This document shows positions 34,837-42,580 of a stretch of DNA of 64,000 nt, piece after piece. The first letter of the stretch is position 1. Every line of letters starts with the position of its first letter. A model generated the notes under the pieces. The model ran no database searches and was not told the DNA's origin. It worked only from the letters and a program-made list of their open reading frames with translations. The translations under genes were made by a program, and so were the position numbers. Origin of the DNA: CAMFLJ01 sp965279255 (GTDB lineage: Bacteria > Actinomycetota > Acidimicrobiia > Acidimicrobiales > Acidimicrobilacustridaceae); contig OZ257146.1 in assembly GCA_965279255.1 (NCBI GenBank), positions 868,001 to 932,000 of the forward strand, given 5' to 3'.

Positions 34837-35469
34837 ATGGATCCCTTCGCTCCGATCGCCACCCAGCGCCGGGCCCTGGCCACGGTGCTGAGCCGCCTCA
34901 CCCCGGAGCAGTGGGAGACCCAGAGCCTCTGCGACGCGTGGACCGTGCACCAGGTCGCCGGCCACATCGTCGTGCCGTTCGAGGTCTCGATGCCCCTGGT
35001 CGTGCTGGAGATGGCGAAGGCCAGGGGCAGGTTCTCCAAGGCCAACGTGGCCCTGGCCGTGCGGGCGGCCCAGGCGACGCCCGACGAGCTGGTGGCTGCC
35101 ATCCGAGCCAACGCCGAGAGCCACTTCACGCCTCCGGGCCACGACTGGCACGCGCCCCTCACCGACACCTACGTCCACACCCAGGACATCTGCATCCCGC
35201 TCGGCATCGAGGCCCCGGCCGACCCGGCCCAGTGGCCGGTGATCCTCGACTTCCTCATGTCGAAGAAGGCTCGTGGTGCCTTCGTCGACCGTCCGCTGCC
35301 CGCGGTCCGGTTCGTGGCCACCGACGTGCGCTGGTCCGCGGGGGAGGGCCCCGAGGCCGGCGGCCCGGCGGCCGCCCTGGCCACCACCATCCTCGGGCGC
35401 ACCGCCATCGCCGACCAGCTCGAGGGCCCCGGCGCGGCGACGCTCGCCGCATGGGCGGCTGGCTCGTAG
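34837..35469 (+). CDS. Maleylpyruvate isomerase/mycothiol-dependent enzyme family protein
   Basis: The 210-residue DinB-like four-helix protein starts MDPFAPIATQRRALATVLSRLTPEQWETQSLCDAWTVHQVAGHIV, the usual N-terminus of the mycothiol-dependent maleylpyruvate isomerase family (TIGR03083-like), with His residues (VAGHIV, HDWHAPL, THTQDI-type) positioned for a metal site. The family is an actinobacterial marker because it uses mycothiol. Substrate unknown. No clear ribosome-binding site. Confidence 0.8.
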   Translation: MDPFAPIATQRRALATVLSRLTPEQWETQSLCDAWTVHQVAGHIVVPFEVSMPLVVLEMAKARGRFSKANVALAVRAAQATPDELVAAIRANAESHFTPPGHDWHAPLTDTYVHTQDICIPLGIEAPADPAQWPVILDFLMSKKARGAFVDRPLPAVRFVATDVRWSAGEGPEAGGPAAALATTILGRTAIADQLEGPGAATLAAWAAGS

Positions 35470-35526
35470 GAGTACCCCTCCGTAGGCTGCGGCCGCCGCA
35501 CCACACGACTGCAGGAGAGTTGAGCC

Positions 35527-36042
35527 GTGACCGTGATCGATCGCCCCTTCGGCCGCCACTTCGAGGACTTCGAGGTCGGTGACGTCTACCGGCACTGGCC
35601 CGGGAAGACCATCACCGAGGCCGACGACCACCTCTTCTGCATGATCACGATGAACCACCACCCGACCCACACCAACAACTGGTTCGCGGAGAACGAGTCG
35701 CCGATGGGCAAGCCGCTGGTGGTCGGCAACCTCGTGTACTCGCTGGTGCTCGGCATGAGCGTGCCCGACGTGAGTGGCGCCGCCATCGCCAACCTCGAGG
35801 TCGAGACGCTGAAGCACGCCAAGCCCACCTTCCACGGCGACACGATCTACGCCGTCACCAAGGTCCTCGAGAAGAAGGAGACCTCCGACGGCAAGCGGGG
35901 GATCGTCACCGTCGAGACCAAGGGCATCAACCAGCGCTCCGAGGAGGTCTGCTACTTCCGGCGCCGGGTGATGGTCTGGAAGCGGGAGTTCGCTCCCCAG
36001 CGCGGCCTGCCCTACGGCGACGACGTCTTCACCGACGAGTAG
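35527..36042 (+). CDS. mch: MaoC-family hydratase, probable mesaconyl-CoA hydratase
   Basis: Single hot-dog-fold hydratase of 171 residues. It starts FGRHFEDFEVGDVYRHWPGKTITEADDHLFCMITMNHHP, in which the Asp and His of the MaoC dyad are present, followed by LVYSLVLGMSVPDVSG and KPTFHGDTIYAVTKV. Highly similar small MaoC proteins sit beside citE-like lyase and mcd genes in Streptomyces ethylmalonyl-CoA loci (recalled from general knowledge), which supports hydration of mesaconyl-CoA to beta-methylmalyl-CoA. It is shorter than the proteobacterial Mch. AGGAG at 35513-35517 serves the GTG start. Confidence 0.78.
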   Translation: MTVIDRPFGRHFEDFEVGDVYRHWPGKTITEADDHLFCMITMNHHPTHTNNWFAENESPMGKPLVVGNLVYSLVLGMSVPDVSGAAIANLEVETLKHAKPTFHGDTIYAVTKVLEKKETSDGKRGIVTVETKGINQRSEEVCYFRRRVMVWKREFAPQRGLPYGDDVFTDE

Positions 36043-36052
36043 GACCGTCCCG

Positions 36053-36835
36053 GTGGCCGACGACCGCATCGCCGCCGCGGCGGCGACCGGCTTCGAGCAG
36101 GGTGCACAGGCCTACGAGGCCTCGCGCCCGTCGTACCCGGCCGCCGCCCTGGCGTGCATCGTCGGGCGGGCCGGGCTCGGTCCCGGCCGCACGGTGCTCG
36201 ACCTCGCCGCCGGCACGGGCAAGCTCACCCGGCTGCTGGTGCCCTCGGGTGCCGAGGTCGTGGCGGTCGAGCCGGTCGCCGCCATGCGGGCCGAGCTGGT
36301 CGCGGCCACCCCGGGCGTCACGGCCCTCGACGGCACCGCCGAGTCGATCCCGTTGCCCGACGCCTCGGTCGACGCCGTCACTGTCGCCCAGGCCTTCCAC
36401 TGGTTCGACGTGGCGCCGGCGCTGGCCGAGATCGCACGGGTGCTGCGCCCCGGCGGCACCCTGCTCGTGGTGCAGAACGAGCGCGACATCGAGGTGGAGT
36501 GGGTGCGCCGCTTCGGTGACCTGCTCGACACCGGTCGGGGCCGGCCCTACGACGTGTACTACGAGGCCGACTGGGCGGCGCGGGCCGAGGCCGAGGGCTC
36601 CGGTGCCTTCACCGTGGGCGGCCGCTTCGAGAGCCGGTGGGAGCAGCCGTGCGACCCCGAGCTCCTCGTCGCGCGGGCCGCGTCGGTGAGCGTGGTCGCG
36701 TCGCTGCCGGACGACGAGCGCCAGGAGGTGCTCGACCGCGTCCGTCACCTGGCCTCCACCGATCCCGAGCTCGTCGGGCGCGCCCACTTCGCGTTCCCGT
36801 ACACGACCCGGGTCGCCTGGGCCCACCGCGTGTGA
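36053..36835 (+). CDS. Class I SAM-dependent methyltransferase
   Basis: The 260-residue Rossmann-fold methyltransferase has motif I VLDLAAGTGKLTRLL, the acidic ribose-binding VVAVEPV and the motif SIPLPDASVDAVTVAQAFHWFD. It resembles the UbiE/BioC-like type 11 group; substrate not predictable. It starts 10 bases after the MaoC stop and overlaps mutY by GTGA, so it is probably co-transcribed with both. Confidence 0.85.
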   Translation: MADDRIAAAAATGFEQGAQAYEASRPSYPAAALACIVGRAGLGPGRTVLDLAAGTGKLTRLLVPSGAEVVAVEPVAAMRAELVAATPGVTALDGTAESIPLPDASVDAVTVAQAFHWFDVAPALAEIARVLRPGGTLLVVQNERDIEVEWVRRFGDLLDTGRGRPYDVYYEADWAARAEAEGSGAFTVGGRFESRWEQPCDPELLVARAASVSVVASLPDDERQEVLDRVRHLASTDPELVGRAHFAFPYTTRVAWAHRV

Positions 36836-37713
36836 CGGCGGCGGGCCCCGGCTACGAGCTGCTCGGGTGGTGGGAGGCCGAGCGGCGCGATCTGCCGTGG
36901 CGGCGCACCCGTGACCCGTGGGCGGTGCTGGTCAGCGAGCTCATGCTCCAGCAGACCCAGGTGGCCCGGGTCGAGCCCCGGTGGCACCGCTTCCTCGAAC
37001 GGTTCCCCACCCCCGCGGCCTGCGCGTCGGCCGGCGCCGGCGCGGTCGTCGAGGAGTGGGCGGGCCTCGGGTACAACCGGCGAGCGGTGAACCTCCACCG
37101 CTGTGCGGTCGCGGTGGTCGACCAGCACGGCGGGCGCTTTCCCGACGACCTCGCCGACCTGCTGGCCCTGCCCGGCATCGGCCCCTACACGGCCCGGGCG
37201 GTGCTGGCCTTCGCCTTCGAGCACGACGTCGCCGTCGTCGACACCAACGTGGGCCGCATCCTGGCTCGCACCGTCGGGCGCTCGCTCGGGGCCAGGGAGG
37301 CCCAGGAGCGGGCCGACTCGTTGGTGCCCGAGGACGAGGGCTGGGCCTGGAACCAGGCGATGCTCGACCTCGGCGCCACGGTGTGCGCCAAGCGCTCGCC
37401 GGCCTGCGACCGGTGCCCGGTGGCCCGGACCTGTGCCTGGGCCCTCGCCGGTCGACCCGAGCCCGACCCGGCCACCGGCTCCCATGCGGTGAGCCGGGGC
37501 CAGAGCCGCTTCGAGGGGTCGTTCCGCCAGGGCCGGTCGCGCCTGCTCGACGTGCTGCGCCTCGGCGCCCCGGTGGCGCCGGCGGAGTGGCCGGTGGCGT
37601 GCGGCTGGGCTGACCGCCCCGACGCCCTCGCCGAGTCGGCGCGCGCCGCCGCGACCCTCGTGGCCGACGGCCTGGCCGCGGTCGACCCCGACGGCGCCCT
37701 CACCCTGCCCTGA
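36832..37713 (+). CDS. mutY: A/G-specific adenine glycosylase
   Basis: Base-excision repair enzyme that removes adenine mispaired with 8-oxoguanine. The 293-residue HhH-GPD protein has catalytic Glu36 (SELMLQQTQ), the helix-hairpin-helix LPGIGPYTARAVL, catalytic Asp137 (VVDTNVGRI) and the 4Fe-4S loop Cys185-Cys192-Cys195-Cys201 (spacing 6-2-5). The NUDIX-like C-terminal domain of E. coli MutY is largely missing, as in many actinobacteria. GTG start at 36832 overlaps the methyltransferase stop. Confidence 0.93.
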   Translation: MTAAGPGYELLGWWEAERRDLPWRRTRDPWAVLVSELMLQQTQVARVEPRWHRFLERFPTPAACASAGAGAVVEEWAGLGYNRRAVNLHRCAVAVVDQHGGRFPDDLADLLALPGIGPYTARAVLAFAFEHDVAVVDTNVGRILARTVGRSLGAREAQERADSLVPEDEGWAWNQAMLDLGATVCAKRSPACDRCPVARTCAWALAGRPEPDPATGSHAVSRGQSRFEGSFRQGRSRLLDVLRLGAPVAPAEWPVACGWADRPDALAESARAAATLVADGLAAVDPDGALTLP

Positions 37714-38595
37714 TCAGCGGGCCAGGAAGTCGAGCACCAGCCGGTTGAACTCGTCGGGTCGTTCGAGTTGCAGGAAGTGCCCGCAGCCGTCGAGCACCAC
37801 GGCCTCCGAACCGGGGGCGAGCAGGTCGCCCGCGTCGCCCGCCAGGTCGACGCCCATGCAGCCGTCGTCGCGCCCGTGCACGTAGAGCGTGGGCTGCGGC
37901 GGGGCCTGGCCGCACGCCGCCTGCTCGGGATCGAGCCCGGGATCTCGCGGACCGGTGCCCCACGTGGCGCGGTAGTAGCCGAGGGCGGCGGCGAGGTGCT
38001 CGGGTTCGCCGATGGAGGCCCGCAGGTGCTCCATGTCCTCGGTGGCGTCGAAGCCGGGTGACCAGTCGCCCCAGAGCCGGCGGATGTACTCGAGCCCGTC
38101 GAGCCCGACGACGTGGTCGGAGTAGCCCGCCACCTGGAAGAAGAACATGTACCAGGAGCGCTTGAGCTGGTCGTAGCTCATCATCCCGGCGGCCATCAGC
38201 GCCGACCCGGGGGGCGGCACCGCGGCGGTGACGACCCGCCGCCACCGCTCGGGGGCGAACGAGGCGGCGCCGTAGGCGGCGAGCGCGCCCCAGTCGTGGC
38301 CGATCAGCACGGCGTCGCCGTCGCCGCCGAGCGCCTCGTGGAGCGCCACGGCGTCGTGGGCGAGGGCCCCGGTCTGGTACATCCCGTCGTCGGGGATGGC
38401 GGTGGGCGCGTACCCCCGCATGAAGGGGGCGACGGCCCGGTACCCGGCGTCGGCCAGCTCCGGCAGGAGGTGGCGCCAGGTGTGGGCGGTGTCCGGGAAG
38501 CCGTGCAGGCACAGGGCCAGGGGGCCGGTGTCGCCGGCGCTCAGGCAGGCGAACCGCAGCCCGTCCGCCTCGATGGTGGTGGTGGAGATCGGCAC
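37714..38595 (-). CDS. Alpha/beta hydrolase, epoxide hydrolase/haloalkane dehalogenase type
   Basis: The 293-residue hydrolase has an HGFPDTAHTWRHLLP oxyanion loop and the nucleophile elbow GHDWGA, so the nucleophile is Asp (epoxide hydrolase or dehalogenase group, not a serine esterase). The cap follows, then a late Asp (HGRDDGCMGVD) and the catalytic His in GCGHFLQLERP. The GTG start has TACCGT (minus strand, 38603-38608) 7 bases upstream. Its stop directly abuts the mutY stop. Confidence 0.85.
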   Translation of the reverse strand: MPISTTTIEADGLRFACLSAGDTGPLALCLHGFPDTAHTWRHLLPELADAGYRAVAPFMRGYAPTAIPDDGMYQTGALAHDAVALHEALGGDGDAVLIGHDWGALAAYGAASFAPERWRRVVTAAVPPPGSALMAAGMMSYDQLKRSWYMFFFQVAGYSDHVVGLDGLEYIRRLWGDWSPGFDATEDMEHLRASIGEPEHLAAALGYYRATWGTGPRDPGLDPEQAACGQAPPQPTLYVHGRDDGCMGVDLAGDAGDLLAPGSEAVVLDGCGHFLQLERPDEFNRLVLDFLAR

Positions 38596-38708
38596 GGCGC
38601 CGACGGTACCCCTGACAGGTTCTTGTGTGAGTCATGTCACTGGGGGTTCACCTGGGCGAAACCATGGCCTACGCTCACGGCACGCTCGTAGGGCTCGGGG
38701 GAGGCCGG

Positions 38709-39590
38709 TTGGACGTCACCTTCTACGGAGTGCGGGGTTCCACCCCGTGCGCCGGCGACAGCACGGCCCGCTACGGCGGGAACACGTCGTGTGTCGTTCT
38801 CACCGAATCCGGCCACGAACCGATCCTGTTCGACCTCGGCACGGGCCTGCGCTACTTCGGCCAGGCCTGCCCGTCGAACCAGCCCCTCGTGGCCCACGCC
38901 CTCGTGACCCACCTCCACTGGGACCACGTCCAGGGCCTGCCCTTCTGCCCGCCGCTGCTGTGCGGCGGCTCGAAGCTCGAGGTCTACGGGCCGGCCCACG
39001 ACGGCGTGGGCTTCGCCGAGGCCTTCGACCAGCTCATGCGGCCCCCGTTCTTCCCCATCAGGGCCCACGAGCTCGGCGGCGAGATCCGCTTCCGCACCCT
39101 CGATCCGGGTGCCCGCGTCGAGATCGCCGGGGCCACCGTGACCACCGCTCACGTGCCCCACACCGACACCACCTTCGGCTACCGGGTCGAGCGCAACGGC
39201 GTGGCGGTCGCCTACGTGAGCGACCACCAGCAGCCCGCCGACCCGACCCACATCGACCCGGCCGTGCTCGAGCTGTGCCGCGACGTCGACCTGCTCATCC
39301 ACGACGCGCAGTACACCGAGACCGAGTTCGCGGCGAAGTCCACCTGGGGCCACTGCACGATCGAGTACGCCGTGCACGTGGCGGCCGAGGCGGGGGCCAA
39401 GCGCCTCGCGCTGTTCCACCACGACCCCGAGCACGACGACGACACCATCGACCTGCTGCAGTTCGCCGCCGCGTCGTCGGGCTCCCGTCGTGGGCTGCAC
39501 AAGGTCGTGGCCGCCTCCGAGGGCATGCGCATCTCGCTGGGTGGCGAGGCGGCCCACGTGCCGGCCGCCTCCGCCGTCGGCCGGGCCTAA
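38709..39590 (+). CDS. Metallo-beta-lactamase-fold hydrolase
   Basis: The 293-residue MBL protein has HLHWDH (His68, His70, Asp72, His73), which binds two zinc ions, then HTDTTFGYRVE, VSDHQQP and HHDPEHDDD. The start VTFYGVRGSTPCAGDSTARYGGNTSC is typical of an RNase Z/PhnP-like phosphodiesterase group. TTG 38709 is preferred because GGGGGAGG lies just upstream and the product then begins where relatives begin; in-frame ATGs at 38634 and 38664 are alternatives. Substrate unknown. Confidence 0.8.
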   Translation: MDVTFYGVRGSTPCAGDSTARYGGNTSCVVLTESGHEPILFDLGTGLRYFGQACPSNQPLVAHALVTHLHWDHVQGLPFCPPLLCGGSKLEVYGPAHDGVGFAEAFDQLMRPPFFPIRAHELGGEIRFRTLDPGARVEIAGATVTTAHVPHTDTTFGYRVERNGVAVAYVSDHQQPADPTHIDPAVLELCRDVDLLIHDAQYTETEFAAKSTWGHCTIEYAVHVAAEAGAKRLALFHHDPEHDDDTIDLLQFAAASSGSRRGLHKVVAASEGMRISLGGEAAHVPAASAVGRA

Positions 39591-39602
39591 GCTCCACCGC
39601 TC

Positions 39603-40103
39603 GTGAGCGAACTTCCCGAGCAGACCCCGACCTTCGACACCGCCAAGTTCCGCCAGGTGCTGGGGCATTTCCCCACCGGCGTCACGGTGATCACCGCCAT
39701 CAACGACGGCCAGCCGGTGGGCATGGCCATCGGTTCGTTCGCGTCGCTGTCGCTCGATCCGCCCGAGGTGCTGTTCTGCCCGGCGAAGGCCTCGAGCAGC
39801 TGGCCGAAGATCCAGGCCGCCGGCAAGTTCTGCGTGAACATCCTCGCCGAGGACCAGGAGGACGTGAGCCGCGTGTTCGCGTCGAAGGCCGTCGACAAGT
39901 TCGCCGAGATCGGCTGGCGTCGCTCGGGCAACGGCTCGCCCATCATCGAGGGCGTGCTCGCCTACGTCGACTGCGACATCCACGCCGTGCTCGACGGCGG
40001 CGACCACGACATCGTGATCGGCATCGTCAGCGACCTCGAGGTGAAGCACGAGGGCGGCCCGCTCGTGTTCTTCCGTGGCGGCTACGGCCGCGTCACCTTC
40101 TAG
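39603..40103 (+). CDS. Flavin reductase-like domain protein
   Basis: FMN-binding split-barrel protein of 166 residues: FRQVLGHFPTGVTVITAINDGQPVGMAIGSFASLSLDPPEVLFCPAKASSSWPKI, then FCVNILAEDQEDVSRVFA. This family supplies reduced flavin to two-component monooxygenases. The promoter hexamer TAAGCT (39588-39593) begins with the stop codon of the preceding gene and lies 9 bases before the GTG. Confidence 0.88.
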   Translation: MSELPEQTPTFDTAKFRQVLGHFPTGVTVITAINDGQPVGMAIGSFASLSLDPPEVLFCPAKASSSWPKIQAAGKFCVNILAEDQEDVSRVFASKAVDKFAEIGWRRSGNGSPIIEGVLAYVDCDIHAVLDGGDHDIVIGIVSDLEVKHEGGPLVFFRGGYGRVTF

Positions 40104-40110
40104 CTCGGCC

Positions 40111-40629
40111 ATGCCGCTCTACGCGCTCGGCGATGTCGAGCCCCGCATCCACCCGGACGCCTTCGTCCACCCCGATGCGGTCGTCATCGGCGACGTCGAG
40201 ATCGGCCCCGAGTCCTCGATCTGGCCCGGTGCCGTGCTCCGCGGCGACAACGGGGGCATCCGCATCGGGGCCCGCACGTCGATCCAGGACGGCTCGGTCA
40301 TCCACTGCATCCCTGTGATCCCGACGGTCGTCGGCGACGAGTGCGTGATCGGCCACATGGTCCACCTCGAGGGGTGCACGGTCGAGGACGGCTCACTCGT
40401 CGGCAACGGCGCCGTGGTGCTGCACTTCGCCATCGTGCGCACGGGCTCGCTGGTCGGCTCCAACGCCGTGGTCACCGACCGCATGGAGGTCCCCACGGGG
40501 ATGATGGCGCTCGGCGTGCCGGCCAAGCTGCGCGACGGCGGCGGCAAGCTCGACCGCATCCGCGAGGACGCCGGCACCTACGTCGAGAAGTGCTGGCGCT
40601 ACAAGAACGAGCTGCGCCGCATCGACTGA
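40111..40629 (+). CDS. Gamma-carbonic anhydrase-like hexapeptide-repeat protein
   Basis: Left-handed beta-helix protein of 172 residues with repeated hexapeptides (VVIGDVEIGPESSIWPGAVLRGDNG, IRIGARTSIQDGSVIHC) and a C-terminal helix (YVEKCWRYKNELRRID). Candidate zinc ligands are the His residues in VIHC, IGHMVHLEGC and VVLHFAIV; the spacing differs slightly from Cam and CaiE/PaaY. Family members include carbonic anhydrases and CoA-linked chaperone-like proteins. It follows the flavin reductase after 7 bases, likely in one transcript. Confidence 0.82.
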   Translation: MPLYALGDVEPRIHPDAFVHPDAVVIGDVEIGPESSIWPGAVLRGDNGGIRIGARTSIQDGSVIHCIPVIPTVVGDECVIGHMVHLEGCTVEDGSLVGNGAVVLHFAIVRTGSLVGSNAVVTDRMEVPTGMMALGVPAKLRDGGGKLDRIREDAGTYVEKCWRYKNELRRID

Positions 40630-40642
40630 GCGGACGCTCGGG

Positions 40643-41182
40643 TCAGGCGCCGGAGGCGCCCGAGCCCAGCCAGTGGAACGGGCCCCACGACAGGTTCCGC
40701 AGCACCCAGAACGCCACGACCACCACGCCGGCGGCGATGGCCCAGGCGGTGGTGTGCTTCACCTTCAGTGGAGGTCGACCGGTGCGCTCGCGCACCTTCG
40801 ACACACCGAACCACACCAGCCCGATCACCACCGCCACCGCCACCAGGGCGTTGTGGTCGAGGGCCCGGCCGGGGTGCCCGGTGAGCAGGGCGTGAAGGGC
40901 GCGGGTGACGCCACAGCCCGGGCAGTCGAGCCCGGTGATGGCCTTGAACGGGCACTGCGGGTACCACGACGTGCCCTTGTTGGGGTCGGCGATGGCGATG
41001 TAGGCGCAGCCCGCGGCGCCGGCGGCGACGAGCGCCCAGGTGGTGCGGGTCGAGCGGGGCGACCGCGGCCGGCGCCCGTCGGGCGCGCCCGGCGGCGACG
41101 GGAGGGGAGCCTCTCCAGGGGCCGAGGACGGCGGGGCCGGCAGCACGGAGGCGAGTGTAGGGCCGGGGGAGCGGGGCGACAC
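40643..41182 (-). CDS. DUF2752 membrane protein
   Basis: The 179-residue protein has a Pro/Arg-rich disordered start (1-48), then a DUF2752 core: CPFKAITGLDCPGCGVTRALHALLTG with conserved cysteines, between hydrophobic segments near 50-66, 105-123 and 145-163. Function unknown. GTG start at 41182 with GCAGGAG upstream. It is divergent from the LLM oxidoreductase gene. Confidence 0.8.
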   Translation of the reverse strand: MSPRSPGPTLASVLPAPPSSAPGEAPLPSPPGAPDGRRPRSPRSTRTTWALVAAGAAGCAYIAIADPNKGTSWYPQCPFKAITGLDCPGCGVTRALHALLTGHPGRALDHNALVAVAVVIGLVWFGVSKVRERTGRPPLKVKHTTAWAIAAGVVVVAFWVLRNLSWGPFHWLGSGASGA

Positions 41183-41205
41183 GGCTCCTGCCTAGGGTGG
41201 CGCCC

Positions 41206-42084
41206 ATGGATCTCGGACGCGTCGGCGTGTGGCAGTACCAGCTCGATCAGTTGCCCTCGGCTCAGGCCAAGGAGGTGGCGGCGGAGATCGAGGAGCTCGG
41301 CTACGGCGCCATCTGGCTGCCGGAGATGGTGGGCCGCGAGTCGTTCGTGAGCTCCACGCTGCTGCTGTCGGGCACCGAGCACATCGTGGTGGCCACCGGC
41401 ATCGCCGGCATCTACTCCCGCGACGCGCTCTGCGCGAACTCGGCGCTCAACACCGTCACCGAGGCCTTCCCCGAGCGGTTCCTCCTCGGCCTGGGCGTCA
41501 GCCACCAGGTGATGGTCGAGGGCATCCGGGGCCACGACTACTCCCGGCCGTACTCGAAGATGGTCGAGTACCTCGACGCCATGGACAACGGGCTGTTCAC
41601 CGCCTCGCCTCCCACGACGCCCACCCATCGGGCCCTCGCCGCCCTCGGCCCCAAGATGCTGAAGCTGGCCGCCGAGCGCACCGACGGTGCCCACCCGTAC
41701 TTCATCCCGGTCGAGCACACGGCCTTCGCCCGGGAGCAGATGGGCCCGGACGCCAAGCTCTACCCGGAGCAGGCGGTGGTGCTCGAGACCGACGCCACCA
41801 AGGCCCGCGAGATCGCCCGGGCCCACATGGCGATGTACCTCACCCTGCCGAACTACACCAACAACCTGAAGCGGTTCGGCTGGACCGACGCCGACCTCGC
41901 CGACGGCGGCACCGACGCCCTCGTCGACGCCATCGTGGCCTGGGGTGACGAGGCCGCCATCGCCGAGCGGGTCGCCGCCCACCACGCGGCTGGTGCCGAC
42001 CACGTCTGCATCCAGGTCCTGCCCGCCGAGCCCACGAAGGCCCCGCTCGACGAGTGGCGCCGCCTGGCGCCGGCGCTGCTCTAG
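41206..42084 (+). CDS. LLM-class F420-dependent oxidoreductase
   Basis: Luciferase-like TIM-barrel oxidoreductase of 292 residues: RVGVWQYQLDQLPSAQAKEVAAEIEELGYGAIWLPEMVGRE, VATGIAGIYSRDALCANSALNTVTEAFPERFLLGLGVSH. This resembles the TIGR03620-type actinobacterial subgroup thought to use F420. TAGGGT (41193-41198) lies 7 bases before the ATG. Its TAG stop and the stop of the convergent gene share the palindrome CTAG. Confidence 0.88.
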   Translation: MDLGRVGVWQYQLDQLPSAQAKEVAAEIEELGYGAIWLPEMVGRESFVSSTLLLSGTEHIVVATGIAGIYSRDALCANSALNTVTEAFPERFLLGLGVSHQVMVEGIRGHDYSRPYSKMVEYLDAMDNGLFTASPPTTPTHRALAALGPKMLKLAAERTDGAHPYFIPVEHTAFAREQMGPDAKLYPEQAVVLETDATKAREIARAHMAMYLTLPNYTNNLKRFGWTDADLADGGTDALVDAIVAWGDEAAIAERVAAHHAAGADHVCIQVLPAEPTKAPLDEWRRLAPALL

Positions 42085-42536
42085 CCCCCGAGCGCCTCGA
42101 GCACCTTGGCGACCCGACGCTCGCGGGTGTCGGCCGCCTTGGCCTTGGTGATCGACTCGGCGTGGGCCCGTTGGTGGCTGTAGCTGAGCTTCTCCCACGC
42201 CGCCTTCGCCGCCGGGTCGGTGGCCAGCGCCGCCGCCAGCTCCTCGGGCACCTCGACCACCCGGGGCGCGTCGTCGACGTCGAGGCGGACCTCGACCTCG
42301 TCGCCGGCGCCCCGGCCGGTGGCCTTGCGGGTCTCGGCGTTGAAGGAGATCAGGAAGCGGCCGCCCATCGAGGCGATGGTGTTGCGGTACTGGTGGTCGC
42401 CGTCGATGGTGACCAGGACCGGCACCCGCTTGCCCCGCTCGAAGGCAGCGACGACGTCGTCGGGCACCACGATGCCGACGTTGTTGCCACCGGCGGCGGC
42501 CAGCTCGGTGCGGAAGGTCTGGGAGTTCTCGGCCAT
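42081..42536 (-). CDS. DUF1905/YdeI-type protein
   Basis: The 151-residue protein has an N-terminal DUF1905 beta-barrel (QTFRTELAAAGGNNVGIVVPDDVVAAFERGKRVPVLVTIDG, YRNTIASMGGRFLISFNAETRKATG). The C-terminal helical part is like YdeI/OmpD-associated proteins (ELAAALATDPAAKAAWEKLSYSHQRAHAESITKAKAADTRERRVAKVLEAL). Similar proteins are linked to antimicrobial-peptide or stress tolerance in other bacteria; the mechanism is unclear. TACCGT (minus strand, 42546-42551) lies 9 bases before the ATG. Confidence 0.85.
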   Translation of the reverse strand: MAENSQTFRTELAAAGGNNVGIVVPDDVVAAFERGKRVPVLVTIDGDHQYRNTIASMGGRFLISFNAETRKATGRGAGDEVEVRLDVDDAPRVVEVPEELAAALATDPAAKAAWEKLSYSHQRAHAESITKAKAADTRERRVAKVLEALGG

Positions 42537-42580
42537 GACCGGTAGACGGTAGCGAACCGGCGATGTCATCGGTGGAAGGT

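Noticed and set aside
33364..36069. Minus-strand open frame of 901 codons
   Set aside because: Very Arg/Gly/Pro-biased shadow of the deacylase, mycothiol-type and MaoC genes, which have clear families in other frames.
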